From positions 2,230,001 through 2,294,000 of the forward strand of contig NZ_AP014583.1 of the NCBI RefSeq assembly GCF_000828715.1: 64,000 nt of DNA. Direction: 5' to 3'. This DNA is from Winogradskyella sp. PG-2 (GTDB taxonomy: Bacteria > Bacteroidota > Bacteroidia > Flavobacteriales > Flavobacteriaceae). Position numbers and translations under genes: made by a program. The notes beneath the pieces were generated by a model. That model was not told the origin of the DNA. It ran no database searches and saw only the letters and a list, made by a program, of their open reading frames with translations. Shown here piece after piece: positions 25,434-34,558 of the stretch. Position 1 is the first letter of the stretch, and each line of letters starts with the position of its first letter.

Positions 25434-25961
25434 TTATTTTGTGAATTTAAAACTGTTAAGTGTTTTTGTTACATCCTCGATATATTCATTGTATTCTGCT
25501 TCAGTAGACGTAAACGTTAAGACATAAGCTATTCTATCTTTTATGGCAAATAATTGGTTAAATTGTAATACTGTACCATTACCAAAATCTGCAGACCAAA
25601 CAATATTTGCAGCATCTATATCACCTATGCTTACAGGTAGGGCAGTTATCATTTTTGCAGCAGGTATTTTCTTTTTAACTTGGTCTAAGACTAACTCTGT
25701 ATATTGGTCTAGTGTATAATCTGCACTACTCAACTCTTCAATAGTTAAATTAATACTTTCTCGGTAGAGATCTTCTTTTTGTGATGCTTCCGGGCTGTAA
25801 AGCATAAAAGCCACTGTAGGCTTTGGCTTATAGTCACTATAAACCCAATCCGCAGGAAAATTAATTGAGTAGTTATCTTTTTCAAAAGTTTGCCAATCCT
25901 CTTGTGCACATAAAGTAGTCGATATAAATAAGAGTAATAGTGTAGTTAATTTAATTTTCAT
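25434..25961 (-). CDS. Exported PsbP/DUF1795-like protein
   Basis: 175 residues from the ATG at 25961, chosen because it gives a clean signal peptide (about 1-19, ending TTLCAQ); the frame stays open for another 17 codons upstream. The mature part, DWQTFEKDNYSINFPADWVY, with TLDQYTELVLDQVKKKIP and VLTFTSTEAEYNEYIEDVTK, matches the PsbP/MOG1-like DUF1795 pattern, a small alpha/beta fold often periplasmic. No enzyme role is known. It overlaps none of its neighbours and sits within the kynurenine block. Confidence 0.75.
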   Translation of the reverse strand: MKIKLTTLLLLFISTTLCAQEDWQTFEKDNYSINFPADWVYSDYKPKPTVAFMLYSPEASQKEDLYRESINLTIEELSSADYTLDQYTELVLDQVKKKIPAAKMITALPVSIGDIDAANIVWSADFGNGTVLQFNQLFAIKDRIAYVLTFTSTEAEYNEYIEDVTKTLNSFKFTK

Positions 25962-26024
25962 TTTAATTGATTTTTTTAAGATTATTATAATATGCAGAAA
26001 CAAGATCAGCATAATAATGATTCG

Positions 26025-27464
26025 TTAATATTTTATACAAACATTCTTAGCTTCAGTAAAAAAGCGTAAGGCTTCAAAACCACCTTCTCGACCAACACCA
26101 GAAGCTTTTACTCCACCAAATGGCGTACGCAAATCGCGCATCATCCAAGTATTTACCCAAACAATACCTGCTTGCAGTTGGTTACTTAGTCTCATAGTAC
26201 GTTTTAAATCATTGGTCCATAATGTGGCTGATAAACCATACTTCACTTTGTTTGCCATTTGTAATACATCTTCTTCAGTATTAAAAGGCATTATAGTAAC
26301 GACTGGCCCAAAAATTTCTTCTTGGTTTACTCTGCACACATCGTTTGGGACTTCTATTACTGTTGGCTCTAAATAATAGCCATTTTCATAACCAGTTACA
26401 TTGACTTCATTTCCACCACATAAAACAGTACCATTTTCTTCTTTGGCAATGTTGATATAATCTTTTACTTTTTCAAGATGTGGTTTTGACACTAGTGCTC
26501 CAATATTAGTGTCTTTTTCTGAAGGATGACCAACTTTTAATGCTTTTACTTTTTCAACAAAATCAGTCTTAAACTTTTCATAGATTGAAGCCTCAACAAA
26601 TATGCGACTTCCACATAAGCAAATCTGCCCTTGATTTGCAAATGACGAACGAACTGTTGTATTCAACATATCCTCATAATCACAATCTGCAAAAATAATA
26701 TTCGGGTTTTTGCCACCTAATTCTAAAGATAGTTTTTTAAATAGTGGAGCGGCTACTTTGGCAATATGTGCTCCAGTTGCTGTGCCTCCTGTAAAGGAAA
26801 TAGCCTTAATATCTGCATGTTCCACTATGGCTTGACCTGTTGTTGTGCCTAAGCCATGAACAATGTTTAAAACACCTATTGGTAAACCAGCTTCAATACA
26901 TAGTTCTCCTAATAGAAAAGCGGTCATTGGTGTGACTTCACTAGGTTTAGCAACCACACAATTTCCAGCGGCAAGTGCTGGTGCAATTTTCCATGTGAAC
27001 AGATAGAGTGGAAGGTTCCATGGCGAAATACAACCTACAACTCCAATGGGTTGACGTAATGTGTAATTAACTGCGTTTTGCCCAACGCTTTCATGACTTT
27101 CACTCGCAAATTGTGTTATGGCATTTCCAAAAAATCTAAAGTTACTTGCTGCTCTAGGTATATCGATCGCTTTAGCTAAGGAAATAGGTTTGCCATTATC
27201 TAGACTTTCGGCCTCTGCAAACTGTTGTACGTTGGCTTCTAATAACTCTGAAATTTTAATTAGAATACGACTCCGTTCTTCAAAAGTAGTTTGTGACCAC
27301 AGCTTAAAGGCTGATTTAGCAGCTTTATATGCTTTCGCAATATCTTCTTTTGAAGAGTTAGGTATTTGCCCATAAACATCTCCGCTTGCTGGATTGTAGT
27401 TGTCAATCCAGTTATCTTGAATTGGATTAATAAATTTTCCGTTGATGTAGTTTTTAATTTTCAT
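26025..27464 (-). CDS. Aldehyde dehydrogenase, probably 2-aminomuconate-6-semialdehyde dehydrogenase
   Basis: 479 residues of the NAD-dependent aldehyde dehydrogenase superfamily. The catalytic Cys is C282 in NQGQICLCGSRIF and the general base is E248 in LSLELGGKNPN. NAD-binding motif FTGGTATG and the conserved PWNLPLYL are also present. It resembles the 2-hydroxymuconic/2-aminomuconic semialdehyde dehydrogenase group. The kynurenine context (ACMSD and RidA-type deaminase nearby) points to oxidation of 2-aminomuconate semialdehyde to 2-aminomuconate; another semialdehyde is possible. Confidence 0.9.
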   Translation of the reverse strand: MKIKNYINGKFINPIQDNWIDNYNPASGDVYGQIPNSSKEDIAKAYKAAKSAFKLWSQTTFEERSRILIKISELLEANVQQFAEAESLDNGKPISLAKAIDIPRAASNFRFFGNAITQFASESHESVGQNAVNYTLRQPIGVVGCISPWNLPLYLFTWKIAPALAAGNCVVAKPSEVTPMTAFLLGELCIEAGLPIGVLNIVHGLGTTTGQAIVEHADIKAISFTGGTATGAHIAKVAAPLFKKLSLELGGKNPNIIFADCDYEDMLNTTVRSSFANQGQICLCGSRIFVEASIYEKFKTDFVEKVKALKVGHPSEKDTNIGALVSKPHLEKVKDYINIAKEENGTVLCGGNEVNVTGYENGYYLEPTVIEVPNDVCRVNQEEIFGPVVTIMPFNTEEDVLQMANKVKYGLSATLWTNDLKRTMRLSNQLQAGIVWVNTWMMRDLRTPFGGVKASGVGREGGFEALRFFTEAKNVCIKY

Positions 27465-27472
27465 TAAAACAT

Positions 27473-28216
27473 CTAGTTGTATTTGGTTTCTTCTAAAATA
27501 GCATCTAAGATAGTTCCGATTCGTTTTAAACTTTTTTCAGCGGCAACTACTCTGTAAAGATAATCATCAATTATGTTTTCGAACTCAATATCATTAAAAA
27601 TCGCATACTTATTTATTTTAAGAGTAGTGTTTTCTTTCCAATTTAAAGCTCCATATTTGTCTATATCTTTTAATGGATAATGTTTTGATAGATATGGTAC
27701 CAATTCATTGTCAATTTTTAGTTCTGTACGCTCAAAAGCAACCTTTGAGTCTTTGAGTTGGCTTTGCCAATTATAGAGTAATAGTTTAAGCGCTTTATTT
27801 TTTAATAATCTAAGTCTTCCAGACTGGATAAGATCATTGATTGTATTCTCACTTGGTCGAAACTCACCAGGCTCAAGAAATGTGAATAAAAGACTATCTA
27901 TATTTTGTTTTTTTATGAGTGCTTCTGATTTTCCCATAAGATTCATTATGGAATATCCTGTTTGTTTTGCATTTTCTGTATCGACTATCTTTTGGTCGTA
28001 CATTTTCTTGTTTTCGGAAAACTCATAATATAAATTTTGTATTATAGAGTTTTCTTCTGATAATTCTTTTCGGTTTTCATTCCAATTATTAATCTGAAGC
28101 GCAATAAGAATACCAATAACAACAAGGATAATTTCACCTATGGCGTATTTAAAATACTTGCTTGTTTTGTTTTCCATAAGTAGTGATTTGCGAATATGTC
28201 TAAAAAACTTAATCAT
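27473..28216 (-). CDS. DUF6090 family membrane protein (copy 1)
   Basis: 247 residues from the ATG at 28216, chosen because the two other copies here open in the same way (MIKFFRHIRKSL). The shared N-terminus contains KYFKYAIGEIILVVIGIL and QINNWNENRK, a single membrane helix at about 30-48 with a basic cytoplasmic lead. The rest is a predicted alpha-helical, probably periplasmic domain of about 190 residues with no motif. DUF6090 has no known function. Its start overlaps the end of the M20 gene by 8 bases (ATGATTAA), showing tight coupling. Confidence 0.85.
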   Translation of the reverse strand: MIKFFRHIRKSLLMENKTSKYFKYAIGEIILVVIGILIALQINNWNENRKELSEENSIIQNLYYEFSENKKMYDQKIVDTENAKQTGYSIMNLMGKSEALIKKQNIDSLLFTFLEPGEFRPSENTINDLIQSGRLRLLKNKALKLLLYNWQSQLKDSKVAFERTELKIDNELVPYLSKHYPLKDIDKYGALNWKENTTLKINKYAIFNDIEFENIIDDYLYRVVAAEKSLKRIGTILDAILEETKYN

Positions 28217-29723
28217 TAATTTTAGTTTGTAATACAGCAATGCATGTTTTTATACCAGATCGAATATTGCCAATCCTAATATTCTCATTTGGGCTATGTT
28301 GATTATTATCCATATTTACCATAGGTACAATAATTGCTGGAATATCTAAAGTCTTAACAGCCGAAATAATTGGAACTGTACCTCCCATTGTTCTTATAGA
28401 AATCGGAAGTTCACTAAAGACTTCAGTGAGGCTTTCTCTTAATGTCGTTCCTAAGTTAGAATTTAAATCTGTTCTAAACGCATTAACACCATTGGTTCTT
28501 GTAAATTTTACAATTTTTTTGTGTTTAAGACGCTCATCATCTGTAGGGTCTCGATCTAAAACTAAATAACCTAAGCTTTCTATATGGGCTTTTACTTTAT
28601 CTATCTGTTTTTTATCATCGGTTTCTACAACCAACCTTACATCGATATTTGCCATTGCAATTTTTGGAATAATAGTTTTAGGTTTATCACCTTTCCATGA
28701 GGTTTCAATTTGCCTAAGGTTTAATGATGGATATTGTAATGCTTCTTGATAATTATTGCCAACAGATTCAGCCTGAGTGATTCCTAATCTTTTATTAAGT
28801 GCCTCTATATCATCAGGAACATTGTTAAGTATTTGCTGTTCCTCGGGAGAGATATTTATTTCTGAATAAAAATCTTTGATGAGAACATTTCCATTCTCAT
28901 CTTTCATACTAGATAGAATGCGAGACAAAGAAAATACAGGATTTGGTACATAATTTCCGAAATGACCACTATGTTGTGGTAATTTAGCGCCATAAGTTGT
29001 AATGGTGCATCTTGCTATACCACGACAGCCAAAAGTAAGTGTTGGTTTATTAGATTCGTGCGCAGGTCCATCCACAATAATCATGGCATCTGCAGCGTAA
29101 CGTTCTTTATATTTATTTATAGTTGACAAAAATGCATTAGAACCATATTCTTCTTCTGGGTCAAATATTATTTTAATATTGAATTTTGGTTCAACACCTT
29201 CTGCCTTCATAAATTTTAAAGCATTAAACAGCATTGTTATTGGTCCTTTGTCATCAGCTGCGGCTCTTGCACAGATTCTCCACTCGTCGTCGATATCTTT
29301 GTCAATAACATCCCAATTTAAAGTTTTCCAATTCCCTTTCTCATTTTTATATTTTAAAGCAGGTATAAAAGGATCTTCTTGGTTCCATTTTCTTGGATCT
29401 ACAGGTTGTCCATCTATATGAAAATAGAATAGTACCGTTTTAAATTCTGGGTTGTATTCTTTCTCTATAAGAAGAAGTGGAAGTGTTGACGATTCTAATA
29501 AATTGATTTTAAAACCATGTGTTTTGTAGTTGTTAGCAACCCAATTTATATTTTTAAGCATGAGTTCTTCGTTTTCAGGAAGATTTGGAATACTCACAAA
29601 TGCTTTATGCTGCTTAACAATGTCTTTTAAATTATCTTGAATTAAGACGTCCCAATTGGTTTGAGATTGTATTAAAAGAGGTATTAATAAAAACGGGAAA
29701 AGTAGAGTAAATTTTAGTTTCAT
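28209..29723 (-). CDS. M20-family metallopeptidase, exported
   Basis: 504 residues with a signal peptide (about 1-21, ending LLIQSQ). Zinc-ligand motifs of the M20 family are present: FHIDGQPVD (H102, D104), RAAADDKGPI, DPEEEYGS (general base and ligand) and IIVDGPAHE. Members cleave di- or N-acyl peptides. It lies inside the DUF6090 array: upstream is a relic of a DUF6090 start (29736-29765) and its stop overlaps the start of DUF6090 copy 1. The substrate is unknown; a link to kynurenine or tryptophan peptides is only positional. Confidence 0.93.
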   Translation of the reverse strand: MKLKFTLLFPFLLIPLLIQSQTNWDVLIQDNLKDIVKQHKAFVSIPNLPENEELMLKNINWVANNYKTHGFKINLLESSTLPLLLIEKEYNPEFKTVLFYFHIDGQPVDPRKWNQEDPFIPALKYKNEKGNWKTLNWDVIDKDIDDEWRICARAAADDKGPITMLFNALKFMKAEGVEPKFNIKIIFDPEEEYGSNAFLSTINKYKERYAADAMIIVDGPAHESNKPTLTFGCRGIARCTITTYGAKLPQHSGHFGNYVPNPVFSLSRILSSMKDENGNVLIKDFYSEINISPEEQQILNNVPDDIEALNKRLGITQAESVGNNYQEALQYPSLNLRQIETSWKGDKPKTIIPKIAMANIDVRLVVETDDKKQIDKVKAHIESLGYLVLDRDPTDDERLKHKKIVKFTRTNGVNAFRTDLNSNLGTTLRESLTEVFSELPISIRTMGGTVPIISAVKTLDIPAIIVPMVNMDNNQHSPNENIRIGNIRSGIKTCIAVLQTKIND

Positions 29724-29735
29724 TTTAAATAGTTT

Positions 29736-29765
29736 TCAATAAATTTTACGGAAGAACTTAATCAT
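29736..29765 (-). pseudogene. Vestigial DUF6090 start (MIKFFRKIY-stop)
   Basis: On the minus strand, five bases after the stop of DUF6090 copy 2, ATG ATT AAG TTC TTC CGT AAA ATT TAT TGA encodes MIKFFRKIY. This repeats the opening of copy 2 (MIKFFRKIR) almost base for base and then stops. The M20 start codon lies 12 bases later. It looks like the remnant of a fourth DUF6090 gene cut by insertion of the M20 gene, though a short leader peptide is possible. Confidence 0.6.
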
Positions 29766-29770
29766 ATCTC

Positions 29771-30556
29771 TTAATGCTCTAATTCTTTATTAATAAGGCT
29801 GATTATATTTTGAGCCTTCTTTATTAAGTCTTCTGTCTCATAATTTGAAATATCACAAAAAGAAGCTCTACGGTTTAATAAATTTAAAAATCGCTTGTTG
29901 TTTAGTAATGAGTTATAATCACTTGATGTAATAGGGTTATCTGGCATAATTTGAACATTAATTTGCTTAAATCGTAATCCAGAAGTTGTGTACTGTTTTA
30001 CTAAATCTTTCCACGATAAGAAATTTTCCAGAATTTCGGAATAAGGTCCAATATAAATTTCTCTATGAGAAATTTCATCTTCAATCATATCGGCAACATC
30101 TCCAGGCCATCCTATAAGCATATTCTTTAAGGCTTGGTTTGATATAAGATTGATTTTACCAGAAGTCAATAAAACATTTAGTGAACCTGCTTTATTGTTA
30201 TATGTCGGTGCCGTTAATGTCTTACTAAATAAACTGTCTAAGTAGGTGGTAGGGTATTTGTTAATTTCATTTAATTTAATTGAGATGATTGTTTTTGATA
30301 CCTCAATAAAGTCTCTACGAAGTTTATTTAATGCTTGAAACTCATCAATGGCATTTTTATAGTCTTTCGTTAAGTTTTGCAGAATTACTTTTTCTTCATT
30401 ACGCTGAAGACGATTCTCATTCCAATTATTAATTTGTAATGCTATTAAAATCCCAATAACTACGAGGATGATCTTGCCTATAGCGTATTTAAAGTATTTG
30501 CCTGTTTTGTTTTCCATAACGAGGTTTTGACGAATTTTTCGGAAGAATTTAATCAT
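29771..30556 (-). CDS. DUF6090 family membrane protein (copy 2)
   Basis: 261 residues opening MIKFFRKIRQNL, with KYFKYAIGKIILVVIGIL and the NNWNENR motif; a single membrane helix at about 30-47. The C-terminal helical domain (about 60-261) differs from the other copies. Its start overlaps the stop of copy 3 by 8 bases (30549-30556), the same overlap type as between M20 and copy 1. Function unknown. The conserved N-terminus with divergent C-termini suggests a common membrane anchor with different partner domains. Confidence 0.85.
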   Translation of the reverse strand: MIKFFRKIRQNLVMENKTGKYFKYAIGKIILVVIGILIALQINNWNENRLQRNEEKVILQNLTKDYKNAIDEFQALNKLRRDFIEVSKTIISIKLNEINKYPTTYLDSLFSKTLTAPTYNNKAGSLNVLLTSGKINLISNQALKNMLIGWPGDVADMIEDEISHREIYIGPYSEILENFLSWKDLVKQYTTSGLRFKQINVQIMPDNPITSSDYNSLLNNKRFLNLLNRRASFCDISNYETEDLIKKAQNIISLINKELEH

Positions 30557-31265
30557 TCATATGTTTTTTAGATAGCATTCTAATTTTGGATATTTGTTCT
30601 AATGCTATTTCTGAATAGATTTCACCACTAGACCTATTCTCTCTATAAAACTTTAAAAAGCTTTTAACCGACTGTTTTTCAAAAAACGATTTTGAATCAT
30701 TTGGTATAGCATACTCACGCCATCTATAATCGTAAAAATCTTCTTGAATTATTGGGTGCCAATCTTTTTTAAAAGACTCTTGCACATCCTTATTTGCTAC
30801 GTAAACATTATGCACACTTTCATCATAATAGCTTATTAATTCTAATTGTAGTTCTGTATTAGAAATAATATCTATGCCTTTAGATTTTAAAACTTCAAAG
30901 GCACTGGATTGCGATTTAAAACGTTCAAACGAAATTATTTTCCCTAGCCAATGGTTTAAACTGTCATTATAATTTCCTACACTTACTTGTTCTAATAATC
31001 GCCCTGTTAATTCATTAGATACCCTTAATTTATTTAACTCAATAGATAAAGCAATAGAATCTTTTTTTAAATTCTGATTAATCAGATATAAGATTTCTTG
31101 TTCATATGTTCTATTTTTTCTACTTTCATTCCAGTTGTTAATTTGTAGCGCTAATAGAATGCCAATAACAACTAGGATAATTTCGCCAATGGCGTATTTA
31201 AAGTATTTAGCAGTTTTTCCTTCTGAAAGAAGTTGTTGTCGTATACGACGAAAAAATTTAATCAT
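30549..31265 (-). CDS. DUF6090 family membrane protein (copy 3)
   Basis: 238 residues opening MIKFFRRIRQQL, with KTAKYFKYAIGEIILVVIG and the QINNWNESRK motif; one membrane helix at about 30-48, then a helical domain without known motif. It is the first of the DUF6090 run in transcription order and begins 114 bases downstream of the RidA-type deaminase gene. The gap holds a decayed copy of the palindromic repeat found at 24566-24640. Function unknown. Confidence 0.85.
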   Translation of the reverse strand: MIKFFRRIRQQLLSEGKTAKYFKYAIGEIILVVIGILLALQINNWNESRKNRTYEQEILYLINQNLKKDSIALSIELNKLRVSNELTGRLLEQVSVGNYNDSLNHWLGKIISFERFKSQSSAFEVLKSKGIDIISNTELQLELISYYDESVHNVYVANKDVQESFKKDWHPIIQEDFYDYRWREYAIPNDSKSFFEKQSVKSFLKFYRENRSSGEIYSEIALEQISKIRMLSKKHMND

Positions 31266-31352
31266 TTACTTTCTTTACGTTGAAAGCAAATTAGGTCGAT
31301 GGTATAGTTGAGGTTGGTTAACTATTTGTATGTAAATATATTATAATGTTAA

Positions 31353-31378
31353 GGATTCCTGCCTTCGCAGAAACGACA
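31353..31378. repeat. Decayed copy of the palindromic repeat
   Basis: GGATTCCTGCCTTCGCAGAA resembles one unit of the element at 24616-24640, with a few mismatches in the right half (AAACGACA instead of GAATGACA). It lies directly downstream of the RidA gene stop (31380). The remaining bases of the 114-base gap contain nothing else recognisable. Confidence 0.6.
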
Positions 31379-31379
31379 G

Positions 31380-31784
31380 TTATTGTTTTTTATAAGCCAT
31401 TACCTTAATCTCTATCACTAAATCTGGATGTGGTAATTGGTGAACAGCTACTGTAGTTCTGGTTGGTCCTGTTGCTTTGTCAAAGAATTCAGCGTAAGCT
31501 TTGTTATAATCTGCAAAGTCATTCATATTTACTAAAAAAGAGGTGACATCTACGACGTCTTTTAAGCATGCTCCAACTTTAGCTAAGTTGCCTTCAATAT
31601 TTTTTAAAACTTCTTGGGTTTGGGTGTAAGCGTTTAGCTTTTTTGTTCCCATTTCGTCAATAATATCAACTCCAGCGATGCTGTTATCTGGTCTTCGTGA
31701 ACTTGTACCAGAAACGAAAATGAAATCTCCGACTTGTTTAACATGTGGATAGGCTCCTCTTGGTGTAACTATTTTATCGCTCAT
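31380..31784 (-). CDS. RidA/YjgF-family protein, probable 2-aminomuconate deaminase
   Basis: 134 residues of the RidA fold. Conserved pieces: [12 protein letters not shown] near the N-terminus, then [21 protein letters not shown] at the C-terminus, containing the Arg that binds the substrate carboxylate in the family. In characterised aminophenol and kynurenine routes a RidA-type enzyme hydrolyses 2-aminomuconate to 4-oxalocrotonate and ammonia. Position between kmo and the rest of the pathway supports this role. It is 5 bases from the kmo stop. Confidence 0.88.
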   Translation of the reverse strand: MSDKIVTPRGAYPHVKQVGDFIFVSGTSSRRPDNSIAGVDIIDEMGTKKLNAYTQTQEVLKNIEGNLAKVGACLKDVVDVTSFLVNMNDFADYNKAYAEFFDKATGPTRTTVAVHQLPHPDLVIEIKVMAYKKQ

Positions 31785-31789
31785 GAGAA

Positions 31790-33190
31790 TTAATGTAATC
31801 CTGCAATTTTATCGTCTTCTAAAATCGCTTCGGTTTCCGTTTTTACTTTATCTAAAATGTCTTTAATGTCATCGTCTGTAGAAATGACTCCATCAGATAA
31901 CATATTCAAAATGGCTTTGTCTTGCGCTCTTCCTCTTAGCATGGCTTCTTTATAGCCAATATCTTCATTAAAGGTAACCAAACTATATTTTGATGAATAG
32001 TCATCAGGAAATTGATTCTCAAGAGCCATTTCAATTTTACGCTTCTCTTGAAAAATTGCTTGGCCAACATGGCTTTTCATTTCATGGAAATTATCGACAG
32101 CTAAATCGGCAATGGCATCAGTATCTTTCTTTCTGTTTTTCTCATAAGCCTCAAACGTAGCTTCCCAATTTTCTAAATTTTGGTCGAGTACTTTATCCAA
32201 TTCTACCACATCTTCAAAGGAAGCATTCATACCTTGTCCATAAAAAGGTACAATAGCATGTGCAGAGTCTCCCATCAGCAACGTATTACCTTTATAATGC
32301 CATGGGGAACATTTTACAGTGCCTAATGGTGCGGTTGGGTTGTCGAAGAATTCTTCAACCAGATTGGGCATTAATTCCAACGCATCCGGAAATTCTTTTT
32401 TAAAGAACTCAGTAACAATTTCTGGTTTGGTTAGGTTATTAAAATTGTATTTGCCTTCAGCATAACTTAAAAATAGCGTGACTGTAAAACTACCATCTAA
32501 ATTGGGTAACGCAATCACCATAAAATCACCTCTTGGCCATATATGCAAGGCATTTTTATAGGTTTTGAAACCACCATTTTCAGTAGGAAGTATGCTCAGC
32601 TCTTTATAACCATGTGTTAAATAATCTTGCGAAAAACTGAATAAGAATTTACGTTCTAAATAATAACTTCGTCGTAAAGCAGAGCCTGCTCCATCTGTAG
32701 CGATAATGCAATCTGCATCTTCAATAAATTCATCTTTAGTTGTATAATCTTGAAATAATGCTGTGGTTTTTTCGAAGTCTACAGATTGACATCTTTTATT
32801 AAAATGAATCTTTACATTGTCGTGTTTTTCTGCTTCCGTTAATAGTAAGCCATTGAGTTCACCTCTCGAGATAGAATTGATATACTCATAATCTCTTCCG
32901 CTATAATTAGATAAAAACGTATTACCTTCCTTATCATGCAACATTCTCCCATTCATAGGAATGCAGAGTTCTTTTACTTTATCTTCAATGCCAACTAACT
33001 TCATCGCTTTATTTCCACGATCAGAAAAGGCTAAATTGATAGATCGACCAGCAGAAATATCTGTTTTACGTAGGTCTGGACGCATTTCGTAAACAGTTAC
33101 GTTGTAACCACGTTGTCCAAGCCTTAAGGCTAAAAGACTTCCACAGAGACCTGCTCCAATAATTAGTATGTTTTGTTGTTTGTTACTCAT
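31790..33190 (-). CDS. kmo: Kynurenine 3-monooxygenase
   Basis: FAD-dependent aromatic hydroxylase converting L-kynurenine to 3-hydroxykynurenine with NADPH and O2. 466 residues. FAD-binding GxGxxG is [11 protein letters not shown] (G12, G14, G17), with a DG-type motif ([11 protein letters not shown]) and the second FAD motif [16 protein letters not shown]. An [11 protein letters not shown] segment is typical for the KMO group. Its start overlaps the kynU stop by 8 bases (ATGAGTAA), so translation is coupled to kynureninase. The C-terminus is hydrophilic and lacks the mitochondrial anchor. Confidence 0.95.
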   Translation of the reverse strand: MSNKQQNILIIGAGLCGSLLALRLGQRGYNVTVYEMRPDLRKTDISAGRSINLAFSDRGNKAMKLVGIEDKVKELCIPMNGRMLHDKEGNTFLSNYSGRDYEYINSISRGELNGLLLTEAEKHDNVKIHFNKRCQSVDFEKTTALFQDYTTKDEFIEDADCIIATDGAGSALRRSYYLERKFLFSFSQDYLTHGYKELSILPTENGGFKTYKNALHIWPRGDFMVIALPNLDGSFTVTLFLSYAEGKYNFNNLTKPEIVTEFFKKEFPDALELMPNLVEEFFDNPTAPLGTVKCSPWHYKGNTLLMGDSAHAIVPFYGQGMNASFEDVVELDKVLDQNLENWEATFEAYEKNRKKDTDAIADLAVDNFHEMKSHVGQAIFQEKRKIEMALENQFPDDYSSKYSLVTFNEDIGYKEAMLRGRAQDKAILNMLSDGVISTDDDIKDILDKVKTETEAILEDDKIAGLH

Positions 33191-34481
33191 TCAAAATAGC
33201 TTTCATTTTCTCAACCATTTGATATACATCTTCAAATGAATTATATAAAGGTACAGGTGCACATCGTATTACATCTGGTTCTCTCCAATCACTAATTACT
33301 CCGGCTTCTGTTAATTTATCATGTAATGTTTTATCAGCGTTTAGCACCTGTATAGATAGTTGACAACCACGTTCTTCAGGATTTTCTGGAGTAATGATTC
33401 TTATAACATCTTCTCCTAGTGCTTTTAATAAAGATTCAAAGTAACCTGTCAGTTTTTTAGACTTTGTTAATAGCTTATCGAAGCCTACGTCATTGAACAT
33501 ATCTAACGAAGCTTTTATGGCAGCCATAGATAAAATAGGTGGATTACTTAATTGCCAACCTTCAGCTCCAGGTAATAGGTCAAACTCATGGCGCATATTA
33601 AAGCGTGTTTCTTTGTTATGACTCCACCAACCTGTAAAACGATTGAGGTTTTTATCATAAGCATGTCTTTCGTGTACAAAACAACCAGACAAACTTCCTG
33701 GTCCAGAGTTTAAGTATTTATAAGTACACCAAACTGCAAAGTCAGCACCTGAGTTGTGCAAATCTAAATTAACATTCCCTGCTCCATGCGCACAGTCAAA
33801 ACCTACCATACAACCATGTTTATGCCCAAGTTCTGTAATACGTTTAAAATCGAAAAACTGACCAGTGTAGTAATTTACACCACCAATCATTACCAAAGCA
33901 ATTTCATTGCCATGAGATTCTAGGATTTCCTCTAAATCTTCATAACGTAGTAATTCTTCTCCTTCTGGAGGTGACCAAAGTATTAAACCTTCTTTATCAT
34001 CATAACCGTGATGTCTTAATTGAGATTCTACAGCATATTTATCTGAAGGAAAGGCATCACTTTCAATCACAATTTTATAGCGCTCTTTAGTTGGTTTGTA
34101 AAACGACGCCATCATAAAATGGAGATTCGCAGTTAGCGAATTCATAGTGACCACTTCAATAGGTTTTGCTCCAACAAGTTTAGCAGAGCTTTGAGTCAAA
34201 AACTCATGATAAGGTAACCAAGGGTTTTTAGCTTCAGTATGTCCTTCTACACCAAGATTTGCCCAATCTTTTAGTTCTTGATTTATATAAGCTTTAGTTG
34301 ATTTTGGTTGTAAACCAAGAGAGTTTCCACATAGGTAAATCAATTCATTTCCGTTTTTATCCTTCGGAATATGAAACTGCTCTCTGTAGCTAGATAATGG
34401 GTCTGCAGCGTCTTGTTGTTTTGCGTAATCAAGACCAGATTTAAAGTTGGACAATGTAAATTGTTTTTCGGTTGCTAACAA
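33183..34481 (-). CDS. kynU: Kynureninase
   Basis: PLP enzyme cleaving 3-hydroxykynurenine to 3-hydroxyanthranilate and alanine. The frame allows 432 residues. The PLP Lys is K255 in CTYKYLNSGPGS and the co-factor Asp lies in GFDCAHGAGN. No ATG start exists: the frame opens with a TTG at 34481, but that codon overlaps the -7 box TATTTTTG (34479-34486). A second TTG at 34454 would give a more usual MSNFKSGLDYAK start (423 residues) and is preferred. It is the first gene of the kynurenine block. Confidence 0.95.
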   Translation of the reverse strand: MLATEKQFTLSNFKSGLDYAKQQDAADPLSSYREQFHIPKDKNGNELIYLCGNSLGLQPKSTKAYINQELKDWANLGVEGHTEAKNPWLPYHEFLTQSSAKLVGAKPIEVVTMNSLTANLHFMMASFYKPTKERYKIVIESDAFPSDKYAVESQLRHHGYDDKEGLILWSPPEGEELLRYEDLEEILESHGNEIALVMIGGVNYYTGQFFDFKRITELGHKHGCMVGFDCAHGAGNVNLDLHNSGADFAVWCTYKYLNSGPGSLSGCFVHERHAYDKNLNRFTGWWSHNKETRFNMRHEFDLLPGAEGWQLSNPPILSMAAIKASLDMFNDVGFDKLLTKSKKLTGYFESLLKALGEDVIRIITPENPEERGCQLSIQVLNADKTLHDKLTEAGVISDWREPDVIRCAPVPLYNSFEDVYQMVEKMKAILNE

Positions 34482-34486
34482 AAATA
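34479..34486 (-). promoter_or_regulatory. Candidate -7 box for the kynurenine block
   Basis: On the minus strand TATTTTTG matches TAnnTTTG. It overlaps the first TTG in the kynU frame, which argues for translation from the later TTG at 34454, leaving a leader of roughly 20 bases. No convincing -33 TTG is seen at the usual spacing. Confidence 0.35.
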
Positions 34487-34558
34487 AGGATTTAAAGCGA
34501 CTGTAGAAAGCCTTAAATTCTTATATGGATTTAGTATCTTTAAAGAAAGAATTTAAGT

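Noticed and set aside
28209..29723. M20 peptidase as the missing kynurenine formamidase.
   Set aside because: It has the M20 zinc ligands and a signal peptide; kynurenine formamidases belong to other families and act in the cytoplasm.
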